Counted from the stretch's first letter, positions 1 to 6,329 are shown. The stretch is 7,906 nt of DNA from Oscillospiraceae bacterium (GCA_031283835.1 JAITBA010000054.1:1-7906); one strand, 5' to 3'. Made by a program: numbers and translations. The notes: generated from the letters alone by a model not told the origin.

Positions 1-126
1 AGCATGAACGCCGCCAACGCCGCCGAGCTGTTGGCCCAGCCCGACGTAGACGGCGGTCTGATTGGTGGCGCGTCGCTGAAAGCCGCAGACTTCGCGGCCA
101 TTGTGCGCGCCGCCAGCGAAGGATAA
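1..126 (+). CDS. tpiA: Triosephosphate isomerase, C-terminal end (5' part outside window)
   Basis: The first 42 codons, ending in TAA, encode the last 41 residues of a triosephosphate isomerase, the cytoplasmic glycolytic enzyme that interconverts dihydroxyacetone phosphate and glyceraldehyde 3-phosphate. The visible part contains the family's C-terminal signature: an S-x-N-A-x-N-A-x-E-L helix segment, then a D-V-D-G-G-L-I-G-G-A-S-L phosphate-binding loop (about residues 16-30 of the fragment), then the final helix with D-F-A-A-I-V. The catalytic Lys, His and Glu lie upstream of the window and cannot be checked. The gene is on the same strand as mnmA, 79 bases upstream of it. No clear intrinsic terminator with a T-tract separates them, so some read-through is possible. 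Identification is from the conserved C-terminal motif. Confidence 0.93.
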   Translation, partial: SMNAANAAELLAQPDVDGGLIGGASLKAADFAAIVRAASEG

Positions 127-168
127 TCTGCCTTGCCCGCACATAGCGAAGCGAGTAAAGTTCTTTTG

Positions 169-193
169 GTTCTTTTCTTTATAAGAAAAGAAC
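169..193. promoter_or_regulatory. Perfect 11-bp hairpin abutting the mnmA ribosome binding site
   Basis: Bases 169-179 (gttcttttctt) are exactly complementary to 183-193 (aagaaaagaac), leaving a 3-base loop. The 3' arm ends at 193 and the AGGAGG Shine-Dalgarno starts at 194. The octamer gttctttt also occurs just upstream at 160-167, so the left arm is a short direct repeat. Folded in RNA, the stem would put the ribosome binding site directly at its base. It has no T-tract after the stem on either strand, so it is not a classical intrinsic terminator. It may be a dispersed intergenic repeat, a transcript-end stabiliser for tpiA, or a modulator of mnmA translation. The sequence shows only the structure. 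Confidence 0.6.
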
Positions 194-205
194 AGGAGGT
201 GAGTT

Positions 206-1294
206 ATGCCACGGACGATGGTGGCGATGAGCGGGGGGGTAGACAGTGCTGCTGCCGCCGCGCTGCTGATGGAGCAGGGGCACGACTGCGCGGGGGTGCA
301 CTTAAAATTGCTGCCGCAAGATGCCGACGCACCGGCGCGGGCAAAGAGCTGCTGTTCGCTTTCGGATACAGAGGACGCGCGGGCGGCGGCGCAGCGGCTG
401 GGGATCCCTTTTTATGTGTTCAACATGCAGGCGCTGTTTGCCAAAACGGTGATTCGCCGCTTTGCCGAAGGCTACGCAAAAGGCGAAACGCCAAACCCGT
501 GCGTTGACTGCAACCGCTACTTAAAATTCGGCGCGCTGCTAGAAAAAGCGCGGGCGCTGGAATATGACAGCATTGCAACCGGGCACTACGCGCGGCGAAC
601 GCGGCAGGGGAGCCGGTGGCTGTTGCGCAAGGGCGCGGACCCGGGAAAAGACCAGAGCTATGTGCTCTATATGCTCACGCAAGCGCAGCTAGAACGCACA
701 TTTTTTCCGCTGGGGGAATACTTAAAAGAGCAAGCGCGGGAGCTGGCGGAGGAATATCGTCTGCTCAACGCGCAAAAGCGCGACAGCCAAGACATCTGCT
801 TCGTGCCCGAAGGGGATTACGGGGCGTTTTTGGCGCGCTATTGGGGCAGGCCGCTTTGCCCGGGGCATTTTGTTTCGCCGGAAGGGAAGGTGCTGGGCAC
901 CCATCGGGGCACACCCTGCTACACGCTGGGGCAGCGCAAGGGGTTGGGGTTGGCGCTGCCCCGGCCGGGCTATGTGTGCGCAATCGATTCGGCGCGCAAC
1001 ACCGTGACGGTGGGCGGCGAAGGCCTGCTTTTTAGCAAAGAAGCGCACGTCCGCGAGCTAAACCTGGTCGCGTGCGACGCACTCGAAGCGCCGCTGCGCT
1101 GCAAGGCCAAAGTGCGCTACCGTCAGGCGGAGCAGTGGGCCGTCGCCGTGCAAACCGGTCCCAGCACCCTGCGCGTGGTCTTTGACGAACCCCAGCGGGC
1201 AATCACGCCCGGGCAAGCGGTTGTGCTGTATGACGGAGACATCGTCATCGGCGGTGGCAGCGTGCACGCAGATCCCTATACCAGCGCAAAGTAG
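206..1294 (+). CDS. mnmA: tRNA-specific 2-thiouridylase MnmA
   Basis: This 362-residue cytoplasmic enzyme makes the 2-thio group of wobble uridine 34 in Lys, Glu and Gln tRNAs, using ATP to adenylate the base and a persulfide sulfur delivered by a cysteine desulfurase. The PP-loop S-G-G-V-D-S is at residues 9-14. The catalytic pair is visible as Cys102 in N-P-C-V-D-C-N and Cys198 in D-I-C-F-V-P-E-G-D, matching E. coli Cys102 and Cys199. A-T-G-H-Y-A (124-129), the G-K-D-Q-S-Y segment (147-152) and T-L-G-Q-R-K-G (240-246) are also family motifs. The extra S-C-C-S-L stretch near residue 50 is, as I recall, common in clostridial versions. The start is fixed by AGGAGG at 194-199, six bases before the ATG. 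The length is normal. The last codons overlap the 3' end of a convergent phage-type gene by 19 bases, and no terminator is visible between them. Confidence 0.96.
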   Translation: MPRTMVAMSGGVDSAAAAALLMEQGHDCAGVHLKLLPQDADAPARAKSCCSLSDTEDARAAAQRLGIPFYVFNMQALFAKTVIRRFAEGYAKGETPNPCVDCNRYLKFGALLEKARALEYDSIATGHYARRTRQGSRWLLRKGADPGKDQSYVLYMLTQAQLERTFFPLGEYLKEQARELAEEYRLLNAQKRDSQDICFVPEGDYGAFLARYWGRPLCPGHFVSPEGKVLGTHRGTPCYTLGQRKGLGLALPRPGYVCAIDSARNTVTVGGEGLLFSKEAHVRELNLVACDALEAPLRCKAKVRYRQAEQWAVAVQTGPSTLRVVFDEPQRAITPGQAVVLYDGDIVIGGGSVHADPYTSAK

Positions 1295-2115
1295 AAATAT
1301 TGTGTGCCGCTCACATTAAGAGCGGGCGTGGTGGTGCCAAGGGCATAGCTGCCGCCCCCAAGAAGACGAAAGCCGGTGCTAATAAGCTCAACGCCCATGG
1401 TGCCATAACTGCCGGCGGCAAAGCCAAAATAGGCCGACGTGCCGGTGCTAAAAACAGGGTGAACCGGCGGGAACTGCACGGCGGCGACAAAAATAGCGCG
1501 GGGGCGGAACCCCAGATCTTCGGTGCGGGTGGCGGCGCCGTTGCCCGCGTAGGCCCCCACATAAAAGGGCGAATCGACCCAGGCGCGCTCCCCGCCCGAA
1601 AGATGAATTGCGGCGTCCGAAATGTGGCTGCCGCAAAGCAAATCTTTTGGCAAAAAAGATGCCAGCGTCAGGCCCGTGCTTTCGGCGGGGCAAAAATCGG
1701 CTTCCACGTCGGCCCAGGCCTCAAGCACAAAAGCGTCGGTGTCGCGGTGGGCGGTGACCTCTTTGCAGCCGCTGGCCTTAAGACACAGGTCGCTGGCAAA
1801 GGTGAGCATATCCAGCACGAGCGTAAAAATCTCGTGGCAGCGTGCGCCGCCTTCGGCAAAGGGCACATGCACACCCAACCGCAGGCGCAGTTGCGCGGCG
1901 CGGCAATACTCCTGACGCTCCAACACGCCGTCGTCGTTTGCAACAAATTTATCCGCGATGTTGACGCTGTTCAGGCCCACGGCCACAATGGGGCTGCGCA
2001 GCGGCACCGCTTTGTTTTGTGCGGGGAATTCCGTGAGGAAGGTGATCCCCTGGGTTTGTTCCAGCGTGCCGAGCCACGTGGCCACGGCGCTGGGCATTGC
2101 GCTGATAGCAGACAT
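1276..2115 (-). CDS. Tail-terminator-like protein with fibre-like C-terminal domain
   Basis: A 279-residue protein and the last gene of the head cassette. ATG at 2115 is preceded by GGAGG with a six-base spacer. Two parts are visible. Residues 1 to about 145 (trying to match helix, L-x-E-F-P-A-Q, P-L-R-S-P-I-V-A-V-G-L, then R-L-R-L-G-V-H-V-P and a helix) resemble small phage tail-terminator or tail-completion proteins that cap the portal vertex. Residues about 185-279 are Gly/Thr/aromatic-rich: G-N-G-A-A-T-R-T, L-G-F-R-P-R-A-I-F-V, S-T-G-F-R-L, and the ending N-V-S-G-T-Q-Y-F-Y-F-A. This pattern is seen in C-terminal beta-rich domains of phage fibres and host-binding proteins. The middle (about 145-185) would be a linker. 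The stop lies inside the 3' end of convergent mnmA. No tail tube or tape-measure gene follows. Both domain assignments come from pattern memory and are not certain. Confidence 0.72.
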   Translation of the reverse strand: MSAISAMPSAVATWLGTLEQTQGITFLTEFPAQNKAVPLRSPIVAVGLNSVNIADKFVANDDGVLERQEYCRAAQLRLRLGVHVPFAEGGARCHEIFTLVLDMLTFASDLCLKASGCKEVTAHRDTDAFVLEAWADVEADFCPAESTGLTLASFLPKDLLCGSHISDAAIHLSGGERAWVDSPFYVGAYAGNGAATRTEDLGFRPRAIFVAAVQFPPVHPVFSTGTSAYFGFAAGSYGTMGVELISTGFRLLGGGSYALGTTTPALNVSGTQYFYFALV

Positions 2116-2161
2116 GTTTGGCCTCCAAATCTTGCGTTGTGGGTGCAAAAAAAAATTTTGC

Positions 2162-2503
2162 TTATTCCACCATGCTGCGCACAATAGCCCACACGTGGCT
2201 GGGTGTCTGGGCAAAGTGCACAACTTCGGTGCGGTCCACAGTGTAGCGCTCGGCGCCGCACTGAATCCACATTTCGCGCGGGAGCTGGCTAAGGTCGTGC
2301 GCGGGGGGGCCAAGATAGAGATAATACCCCTCGCGATTAAACCCGATGCGGGTGTTCACACCGCCAAGATACATCTTGTTTTTGTAGCGCAAGGGCTGCA
2401 AAAACGCGCCGAACCGCGCGCTTTGCCAGCCGTCGGGCAAACAGAGAAACACCTGCCGCCCAAAACGCTCCATAATGTCTTTAATGGTTTCAATTTCGTT
2501 CAT
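2162..2503 (-). CDS. Small head-closure-like phage structural protein
   Basis: A 113-residue protein starting at ATG 2503 after a GGAG site about five bases upstream. It begins with a short acidic helix (M-N-E-I-E-T-I-K-D-I-M-E-R-F-G) followed by alternating beta-like segments: R-Q-V-F-L-C-L-P, F-L-Q-P-L-R-Y-K-N-K-M-Y-L, Y-Y-L-Y-L-G-P-P, and a C-terminal W-A-I-V-R. Small beta-barrel proteins in this position, between the helical connector and the tail terminator, usually close the head (stopper class). The K-N-K-M-Y-L and Y-L-Y-L-G-P-P segments match uncharacterised proteins I recall from clostridial prophages, where they sit in the same place. The gene lies 25 bases after the upstream connector stop and 46 bases before the next start, so it is clearly co-transcribed. 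The head-closure role is inferred from position, size and predicted fold. Confidence 0.7.
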   Translation of the reverse strand: MNEIETIKDIMERFGRQVFLCLPDGWQSARFGAFLQPLRYKNKMYLGGVNTRIGFNREGYYLYLGPPAHDLSQLPREMWIQCGAERYTVDRTEVVHFAQTPSHVWAIVRSMVE

Positions 2504-2528
2504 GTTTTCTCCGTTTTTTCATTAGGCC

Positions 2529-2903
2529 TCAAAATGCTTTTGTTCCCGCAAAAAAACTGGTGTCACATAGCAAATCACGGGCCTCGGCACAGGCCTGCGC
2601 GCGCAAGGCTTCGGCGCGGGCAAGCCCTTCGCGCGGGTTGGGTGTTTTTTTGGTGACGCTGATATCGCCCACCTTAAAACCGGCATACGCCTCATCGGCA
2701 GTGGTTTCGCGCTGGAGCAGCATGCAAAAAGCCGCCGTCGCCGCCAGTTGGTCAAGCCGCGGGTCTTCGTGGTTGGCGCCGCGCCGCACCTGCGGCAGCA
2801 ATTGCAGCAGCGCCGCCTGGCACAGCGGCAGCGCATTGCGCGCGCCTTCGTCGTCAAGCGCTGTCATGAGCCGCAAACGGCCCAGGATGGTGTATTGGGT
2901 CAT
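2529..2903 (-). CDS. Helical head-tail connector (portal adaptor-like) protein
   Basis: A 124-residue, largely alpha-helical protein. I choose ATG 2903, where GGAGG sits six bases upstream, over an in-frame TTG at 2924 that lacks such a site. The first half (P-L-C-Q-A-A-L-L-Q-L-L-P, then D-P-R-L-D-Q-L-A-A-T-A-A-F-C-M-L-L-Q at about 47-64) has the helical pattern of gp6-type head-tail adaptors that dock under the portal. F-K-V-G-D-I-S-V-T-K (76-85) is a recurring segment of this family, followed by a long Ala/Arg/Glu-rich helix. It follows the capsid gene after an 86-base gap containing two overlapping hairpins and precedes the head-closure-like gene by 25 bases. The connector role follows from gene order and helical character and is not experimentally known. 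Confidence 0.72.
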   Translation of the reverse strand: MTQYTILGRLRLMTALDDEGARNALPLCQAALLQLLPQVRRGANHEDPRLDQLAATAAFCMLLQRETTADEAYAGFKVGDISVTKKTPNPREGLARAEALRAQACAEARDLLCDTSFFAGTKAF

Positions 2904-2917
2904 GGGGGTCCTCCGTT

Positions 2918-2956
2918 CCCGCAATGATTTGCGGGGGCGCGTTTTTTTGCGCCCCC
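2918..2956 (-). promoter_or_regulatory. Two mutually exclusive hairpins between capsid and connector genes
   Basis: On the transcript of the cassette, bases 2956-2949 and 2940-2933 form an 8-bp all-GC stem (gggggcgc with gcgccccc) around an 8-base A-rich loop. A second perfect 7-bp stem pairs 2935-2929 with 2924-2918 (cccgcaa with ttgcggg) around a 4-base loop. Both need bases 2933-2935, so only one can form completely. Neither is followed by a T-tract in the direction of transcription, so a strong intrinsic terminator is not supported. The location, just after the most abundantly needed gene, fits an mRNA-end stabiliser, a processing site or a partial attenuator that lowers expression of connectors relative to capsid. 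Confidence 0.5.
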
Positions 2957-2989
2957 TCGTGTCTCGTTGAGGAATCGCACAAAAACCTG

Positions 2990-3985
2990 TTATTGCAGCA
3001 CAACGGCCGCGTCGGCAAAAATTTTGGCAAAGCCAACCGTGGCGCTAATAGCGGCGCGGTCAAGCTGGTGGTCAATGAGCTTGTCATAGTCGGTGAGAAT
3101 ATCGCCGGCTTTCACAACTTCGAGTGCACAGTTTTTGTCAAGAGCCAGCAACTGGCCGGCGGGCACGGCGGCGCTTTTGAGCAGGCGCGCGCCCAGCGGG
3201 GTGACCAAATTGCCGCTTCCATGAAAATCAAGACCGGCAAAACCGTCGCGCATTTCGTCCAGGGCAAGCACTGCCTGCACGGCGCCCGCGCTGCCCACCA
3301 GGGTGGTCATTTCAAAGGGGTCAAAGCTGTTCCACAGCGCAATCAGGTCGGCGTAGCTAAGGTCGCTGCCGCCTTTGCTCACGGTGAGCGCGGCAGTGCC
3401 GGCAGTGCCGTCGCCGTCAATGAGCACCTCCACCGCCTCCGCCAGCAGGGCGTTGGCAATTTCGGCGCCAATCTGGCGCAGGGTGACGGTGAACAAATCA
3501 AGGCGGTGATAGCGCAGTGCTTCGTAGCTGGCGTTGAGCACGCGGCCATGCTTTTTCATGCCCACAAGGCTGCTCTTGGAGCGCAGCTGGGTAACAGGCA
3601 ACTGCGCCGCCTCCGCCGTGGGCGTGTCCGCGCCGTTTTCGGTTTCGCAGCTAACCGAGCGATAATCCAGGCCATTGATGATGGTGGTGGCAGCGGTGAT
3701 TTCCGCCAGCTTGTCGGCGCGCTCCAGGCCCTGGCGCACCGCGCGGGCAATGTATTCGGGGAAGAGGGTGGCGGTTTCGCCGCTGCGGAAGAATTTTTCA
3801 ATCCGGTCGCTGCCTGTGCCCGCCACATGAATGCCAAAACGCTTGAGCTGCCGCTCATAGGCGTCCAAGCCCTCCAGCGCCGTGCCTCGATAATTTTCGC
3901 TTGGGTCCGTCGTTTCGAGTGCTTGTGTGAGCGATTTGCCCGTAGTGTAAAGCCCTTTGTCGAGTTGGATGTTGTCGTAAGCCAT
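2990..3985 (-). CDS. HK97-like major capsid protein
   Basis: A 331-residue shell protein. ATG 3985 has AAGGAG about eight bases upstream and begins M-A-Y-D-N-I; the reading frame continues upstream into the MITE, but that extension would need a TTG and has no ribosome site. Recognisable segments are the N-terminal G-L-Y-T-T-G-K-S-L-T-Q (11-21), P-S-E-N-Y-R-G-T-A-L-E-G-L-D-A-Y-E-R-Q-L (28-47), F-P-E-Y-I-A-R-A-V-R-Q-G (75-86), a long spine-helix-like region with L-F-T-V-T-L-R-Q-I-G (164-173), and L-D-F-H-G-S-G-N-L-V-T-P-L-G (252-265). These match capsid proteins of clostridial prophages as I recall them. It lacks a long N-terminal delta domain, so scaffolding may come from elsewhere. It follows the protease gene with the MITE in between. 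The fold class is inferred; the capsid role is well supported by sequence and gene order. Confidence 0.87.
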   Translation of the reverse strand: MAYDNIQLDKGLYTTGKSLTQALETTDPSENYRGTALEGLDAYERQLKRFGIHVAGTGSDRIEKFFRSGETATLFPEYIARAVRQGLERADKLAEITAATTIINGLDYRSVSCETENGADTPTAEAAQLPVTQLRSKSSLVGMKKHGRVLNASYEALRYHRLDLFTVTLRQIGAEIANALLAEAVEVLIDGDGTAGTAALTVSKGGSDLSYADLIALWNSFDPFEMTTLVGSAGAVQAVLALDEMRDGFAGLDFHGSGNLVTPLGARLLKSAAVPAGQLLALDKNCALEVVKAGDILTDYDKLIDHQLDRAAISATVGFAKIFADAAVVLQ

Positions 3986-4011
3986 AGTGTTCTCCTTTTT
4001 AATGTTTATTT

Positions 4012-4175
4012 TAGGGCGTGTTGACACTATCCGAAATGTCCAGATTTTGAGCGGATTTTTTGCCGACAAGTCAAATTTTTTGCAGTCATACTTTCGTATT
4101 ACAAAAAAAATTAACGCAGAACGGCGGAAAATCCGCCAGAAGATGGGCGTTGAGCGTTAGTGTCAACACGCCCTA
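4012..4175. mobile_element. MITE-like element with perfect terminal inverted repeats and flanking TA
   Basis: The 16-base ends gggcgtgttgacacta (4014-4029) and its exact complement (4158-4173) bound a 160-base AT-rich non-coding insert, flanked by TA at 4012-4013 and 4174-4175. Adding the symmetrical outer bases, the inverted repeat spans 19 bases (4011-4029 and 4158-4176). The interior contains a 6-bp hairpin (ggcgga with tccgcc, 4123-4137) and a T-rich/A-rich pair around 4073-4112 that can fold together. It has no transposase, so it would be mobilised in trans. The short ends and TA-type target are typical of IS5- or IS630-related elements; the exact family cannot be told here. It sits between the protease stop (4217) and the capsid ribosome site, disrupting no gene. 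Confidence 0.85.
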
Positions 4176-4216
4176 ATTGGATTGTCGTCTTTGCTTGTGA
4201 ATGCTGCCGCCCCTCT

Positions 4217-5011
4217 TTAAATACCGGCTTTTCTTCCGCTTTCAACGCCGCTCATTTTAAACGCGAGGTTTTCTTCCGTTTCCAGCGGCATCCAAAGCTG
4301 CCGCTGCAGCGCGTCCGTGGGGCACTCACTCTTCGCTTGCGGGCTTGCCGCGGGGGTGTGCGTCGTCGGCGTGGGGGGCACAATTTTAACCTCGGGGTGT
4401 TTGTTTTTGCGCACACCGGCGGCGGGCTGGGCGGGGATAGCCACAAAGCTAAACTCATAAGCATCCGTGGGGTGCTCAAGCACAGCGTGGCAAACCGCGC
4501 CGTCATAGACGGCGCCCTTGCGATGGGTGCAGCCCTCGCGCGCAAAAGGCTTGCCGCAAACAGAGCATTTGACCGACTGCACCGCGCACGAAACGCTAAT
4601 CTCTTTTTTAATGCCGCCATCGATGGCGCGGATGAGGGCTTCGTTCTCGGGTCCGCGCAAAATATAGACTTTGGCGTGCAAGGCGGCGTAGGGTTTTCCG
4701 TCGGCTGTGCGCTGCGCCGCGCTTTCTTCCACCCAGGTTTCAAACACGCGCATCACCTGGTCGCCGGTTTTGCCGCTGTGGTCAAAAATGCCGGTTTTGC
4801 CAACAAAGAGCGTCGCCAGCGTGTGCAGCGCCTCAATCGTGAAGCGTTCGCCGTCGCGGTCAATCTCGTTGTCGCAAAGCGTGGCCGCAAAGATATAAAC
4901 GTCCTGTGCCGGCAATTCGGTGCGGCTATATCTGTGAATCAGCGCAAGATCGCCCGCGGTGGGCTGCGCGCCGGCTTGCCGTGCCGTCCCCGCCTGCTTT
5001 TGCATTTGCAT
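4217..5011 (-). CDS. Prohead-protease-like protein with Cys/His cluster
   Basis: A 264-residue protein; ATG 5011 is six bases after AAGGAGG. Residues about 20-80 contain E-I-D-R-D-G-E-R-F-T and G-I-F-D-H-S (His78), and about 133-142 contain G-I-K-K-E-I-S-V-S-C. This resembles the His and Ser regions of phage prohead proteases (U35-like), which trim scaffold and capsid during head maturation. A cluster follows: Cys149, Cys152, Cys161, His163, Cys174 and His175 (C-x2-C-x8-C-x-H-x10-C-H), suggesting a zinc ribbon. Then come D-A-Y-E-F-S-F-V-A-I-P-A-Q (183-195), a Pro/Thr-rich linker (about 203-230) and a charged tail that could act as scaffold. Its place between portal and capsid supports the role. 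Which Ser would be catalytic is uncertain (139 or 141), and the protease activity is inferred. Confidence 0.74.
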   Translation of the reverse strand: MQMQKQAGTARQAGAQPTAGDLALIHRYSRTELPAQDVYIFAATLCDNEIDRDGERFTIEALHTLATLFVGKTGIFDHSGKTGDQVMRVFETWVEESAAQRTADGKPYAALHAKVYILRGPENEALIRAIDGGIKKEISVSCAVQSVKCSVCGKPFAREGCTHRKGAVYDGAVCHAVLEHPTDAYEFSFVAIPAQPAAGVRKNKHPEVKIVPPTPTTHTPAASPQAKSECPTDALQRQLWMPLETEENLAFKMSGVESGRKAGI

Positions 5012-5074
5012 AAGATTCCTCCTTTTGCGATTTTTTTCTTTTAATCAATACGCACCGCGTCGGCGCAAGGTTTT

Positions 5075-6262
5075 TCAACGCAATTTGAGTGCGTGGGCTT
5101 GTGCGCGCAGCAAACCGGCGCGTGCCAGCTCAACTTCGTCCGCCAGGGTGATGTCGTCCCATTCCACGGTGCAGGCGTCGTCTTCGCCCCACAGGCGCAA
5201 AATATTCTTCGCAATGCGCAAAATCACCGGGTTAAGAATACGGCGATAGCTTTCGAGTTCGCTGGTGAGCAGGTCGGCCTGCACAGAGCTCATGCGCTCG
5301 GTGCTGCTCCAGGTGAGGCCCAACAAAAAGGGTGGCAGGCCGGTTTTGGCCACAATCTGCTCCAGCAGCTGCCGCATGGGCACGCTGCAATCGGGCAGTT
5401 GCGCGTCGGCGCCAATCACCCCAATGCGCACGTCGCCCGCCGCAATAAAGTCGCGCACACCCGCGCCCTCGCGCATGGCGCTGCCCCACTGCTCCGCAAT
5501 GGCCTTGGTGCGCTCCCCGGCGCGGGCCAGCTCATTGGGGTCGCTGTCGGGGTGATAGGTGACGGCAAAGCGCACGTTGCCCAACCGCTCCCAGTTTTGG
5601 CCAATGGTGTCAAGAATTTGCAGCAGCACACCGCTAACAAAGGGCAGCCCCTTGAGCAGCGAGTGCCCCCGCAATGCCCCCGGCGAGGGGCACAGCACGC
5701 TATACAGCAGCAAATCGGGAGATTTTGCGGGCAACAAACGCCCGTCTTTGCCTAGGGTGCAAATTTCCACGTCCAGGCCGTTTTTGGCGCGCCGCAGGGC
5801 AATGCCCTCCAAAGGAGCGTTCCACAGGGCTGCGGGCGCGTTGTTTTCCCGCAAAATCAGCTCCCCCACCGCGGTGCCAAAGGTGAGCAGCTGCTCAAAA
5901 TAACTGGCCACAAAGGCCGAAATCCCGTGCTGCGTGCCGCCCACCGGCAGCATTTCAACAAATTCGCGCATGCGCGCCGTGAGCGCCTCGTCCGCGCAGG
6001 TGAGCGTAAAACCGCCCAGCAGGCGCACCAGGCGCATCACCGCCGCGTCGATGATGGGCACGTTTTCGCGCAGCCCGCGATAAAGCGCCGCCTGCGAACC
6101 GGGCCAGCACACCTCCCCCAAAGGCTCCTCCCCCTGTCCCCCGCCGCGCAGCAGTGCCGCCGCGCGATTGCGCCGCCCACGCTCCATCCCCTCAAACGCC
6201 GCCGGCAGCCCCGCGCCCGGCCTCGTCCCCGAGGGTTCCTTTTTTTTCCATGGTTTTGCCAA
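5075..6262 (-). CDS. Phage portal protein
   Basis: A 395-residue portal, the dodecameric ring at one capsid vertex through which the terminase pumps DNA and to which connectors bind. Recognisable parts are I-D-A-A-V-M-R-L-V-R-L-L-G-G-F (71-85), F-G-T-A-V-G-E (128-134), N-W-E-R-L-G-N-V-R-F (223-232), and the clip/stem/crown region A-K-T-G-L-P-P-F-L-L-G-L followed by W-S-S-T-E-R-M-S and a helix Q-A-D-L-L-T-S-E-L (305-336), a hallmark of portals in this phage group. The start at TTG 6262 is the only good one: AAAGGG lies seven bases upstream, and nearby ATG and GTG codons are out of frame. The next in-frame ATG would remove 25 basic residues. It lies 67 bases after the terminase stop and 63 bases before the protease start. 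Confidence 0.86.
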   Translation of the reverse strand: MAKPWKKKEPSGTRPGAGLPAAFEGMERGRRNRAAALLRGGGQGEEPLGEVCWPGSQAALYRGLRENVPIIDAAVMRLVRLLGGFTLTCADEALTARMREFVEMLPVGGTQHGISAFVASYFEQLLTFGTAVGELILRENNAPAALWNAPLEGIALRRAKNGLDVEICTLGKDGRLLPAKSPDLLLYSVLCPSPGALRGHSLLKGLPFVSGVLLQILDTIGQNWERLGNVRFAVTYHPDSDPNELARAGERTKAIAEQWGSAMREGAGVRDFIAAGDVRIGVIGADAQLPDCSVPMRQLLEQIVAKTGLPPFLLGLTWSSTERMSSVQADLLTSELESYRRILNPVILRIAKNILRLWGEDDACTVEWDDITLADEVELARAGLLRAQAHALKLR

Positions 6263-6329
6263 AATATCACCCTTTCAAATTTGTGCCGATTCTTTTAATA
6301 CGCCACATCGCCGTCGCCGCAAAAAATCT

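Noticed and set aside
2116..2161. A run of A and T (2150-2159) between two minus-strand genes as a terminator
   Set aside because: The only possible stem (gcaaaa with ttttgc) is weak and is not preceded by a GC-rich hairpin, and the next gene has its own strong ribosome site and lies close by.
1300..2187. A long plus-strand open frame (295 codons) opposite the tail-terminator-like gene
   Set aside because: It has no ribosome site, its composition is that of a shadow of a GC-rich minus-strand gene (Ala, Gly, His and Lys rich), and the minus-strand frame has recognisable phage motifs and a strong start.
2904..2924. An upstream TTG start for the connector gene at 2924
   Set aside because: It falls inside the hairpin region and lacks a ribosome site; ATG 2903 has GGAGG six bases upstream.
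2924..4024. A 366-codon plus-strand open frame opposite the capsid gene
   Set aside because: It mirrors the capsid gene on the other strand, lacks any recognisable motif and has no ribosome site; the minus-strand capsid is well supported.
3986..4069. A 28-residue N-terminal extension of the capsid reaching into the MITE
   Set aside because: It would start at TTG within the mobile element with no ribosome site, while ATG 3985 has AAGGAG and matches the usual capsid N-terminus. Automatic annotation could make this mistake.
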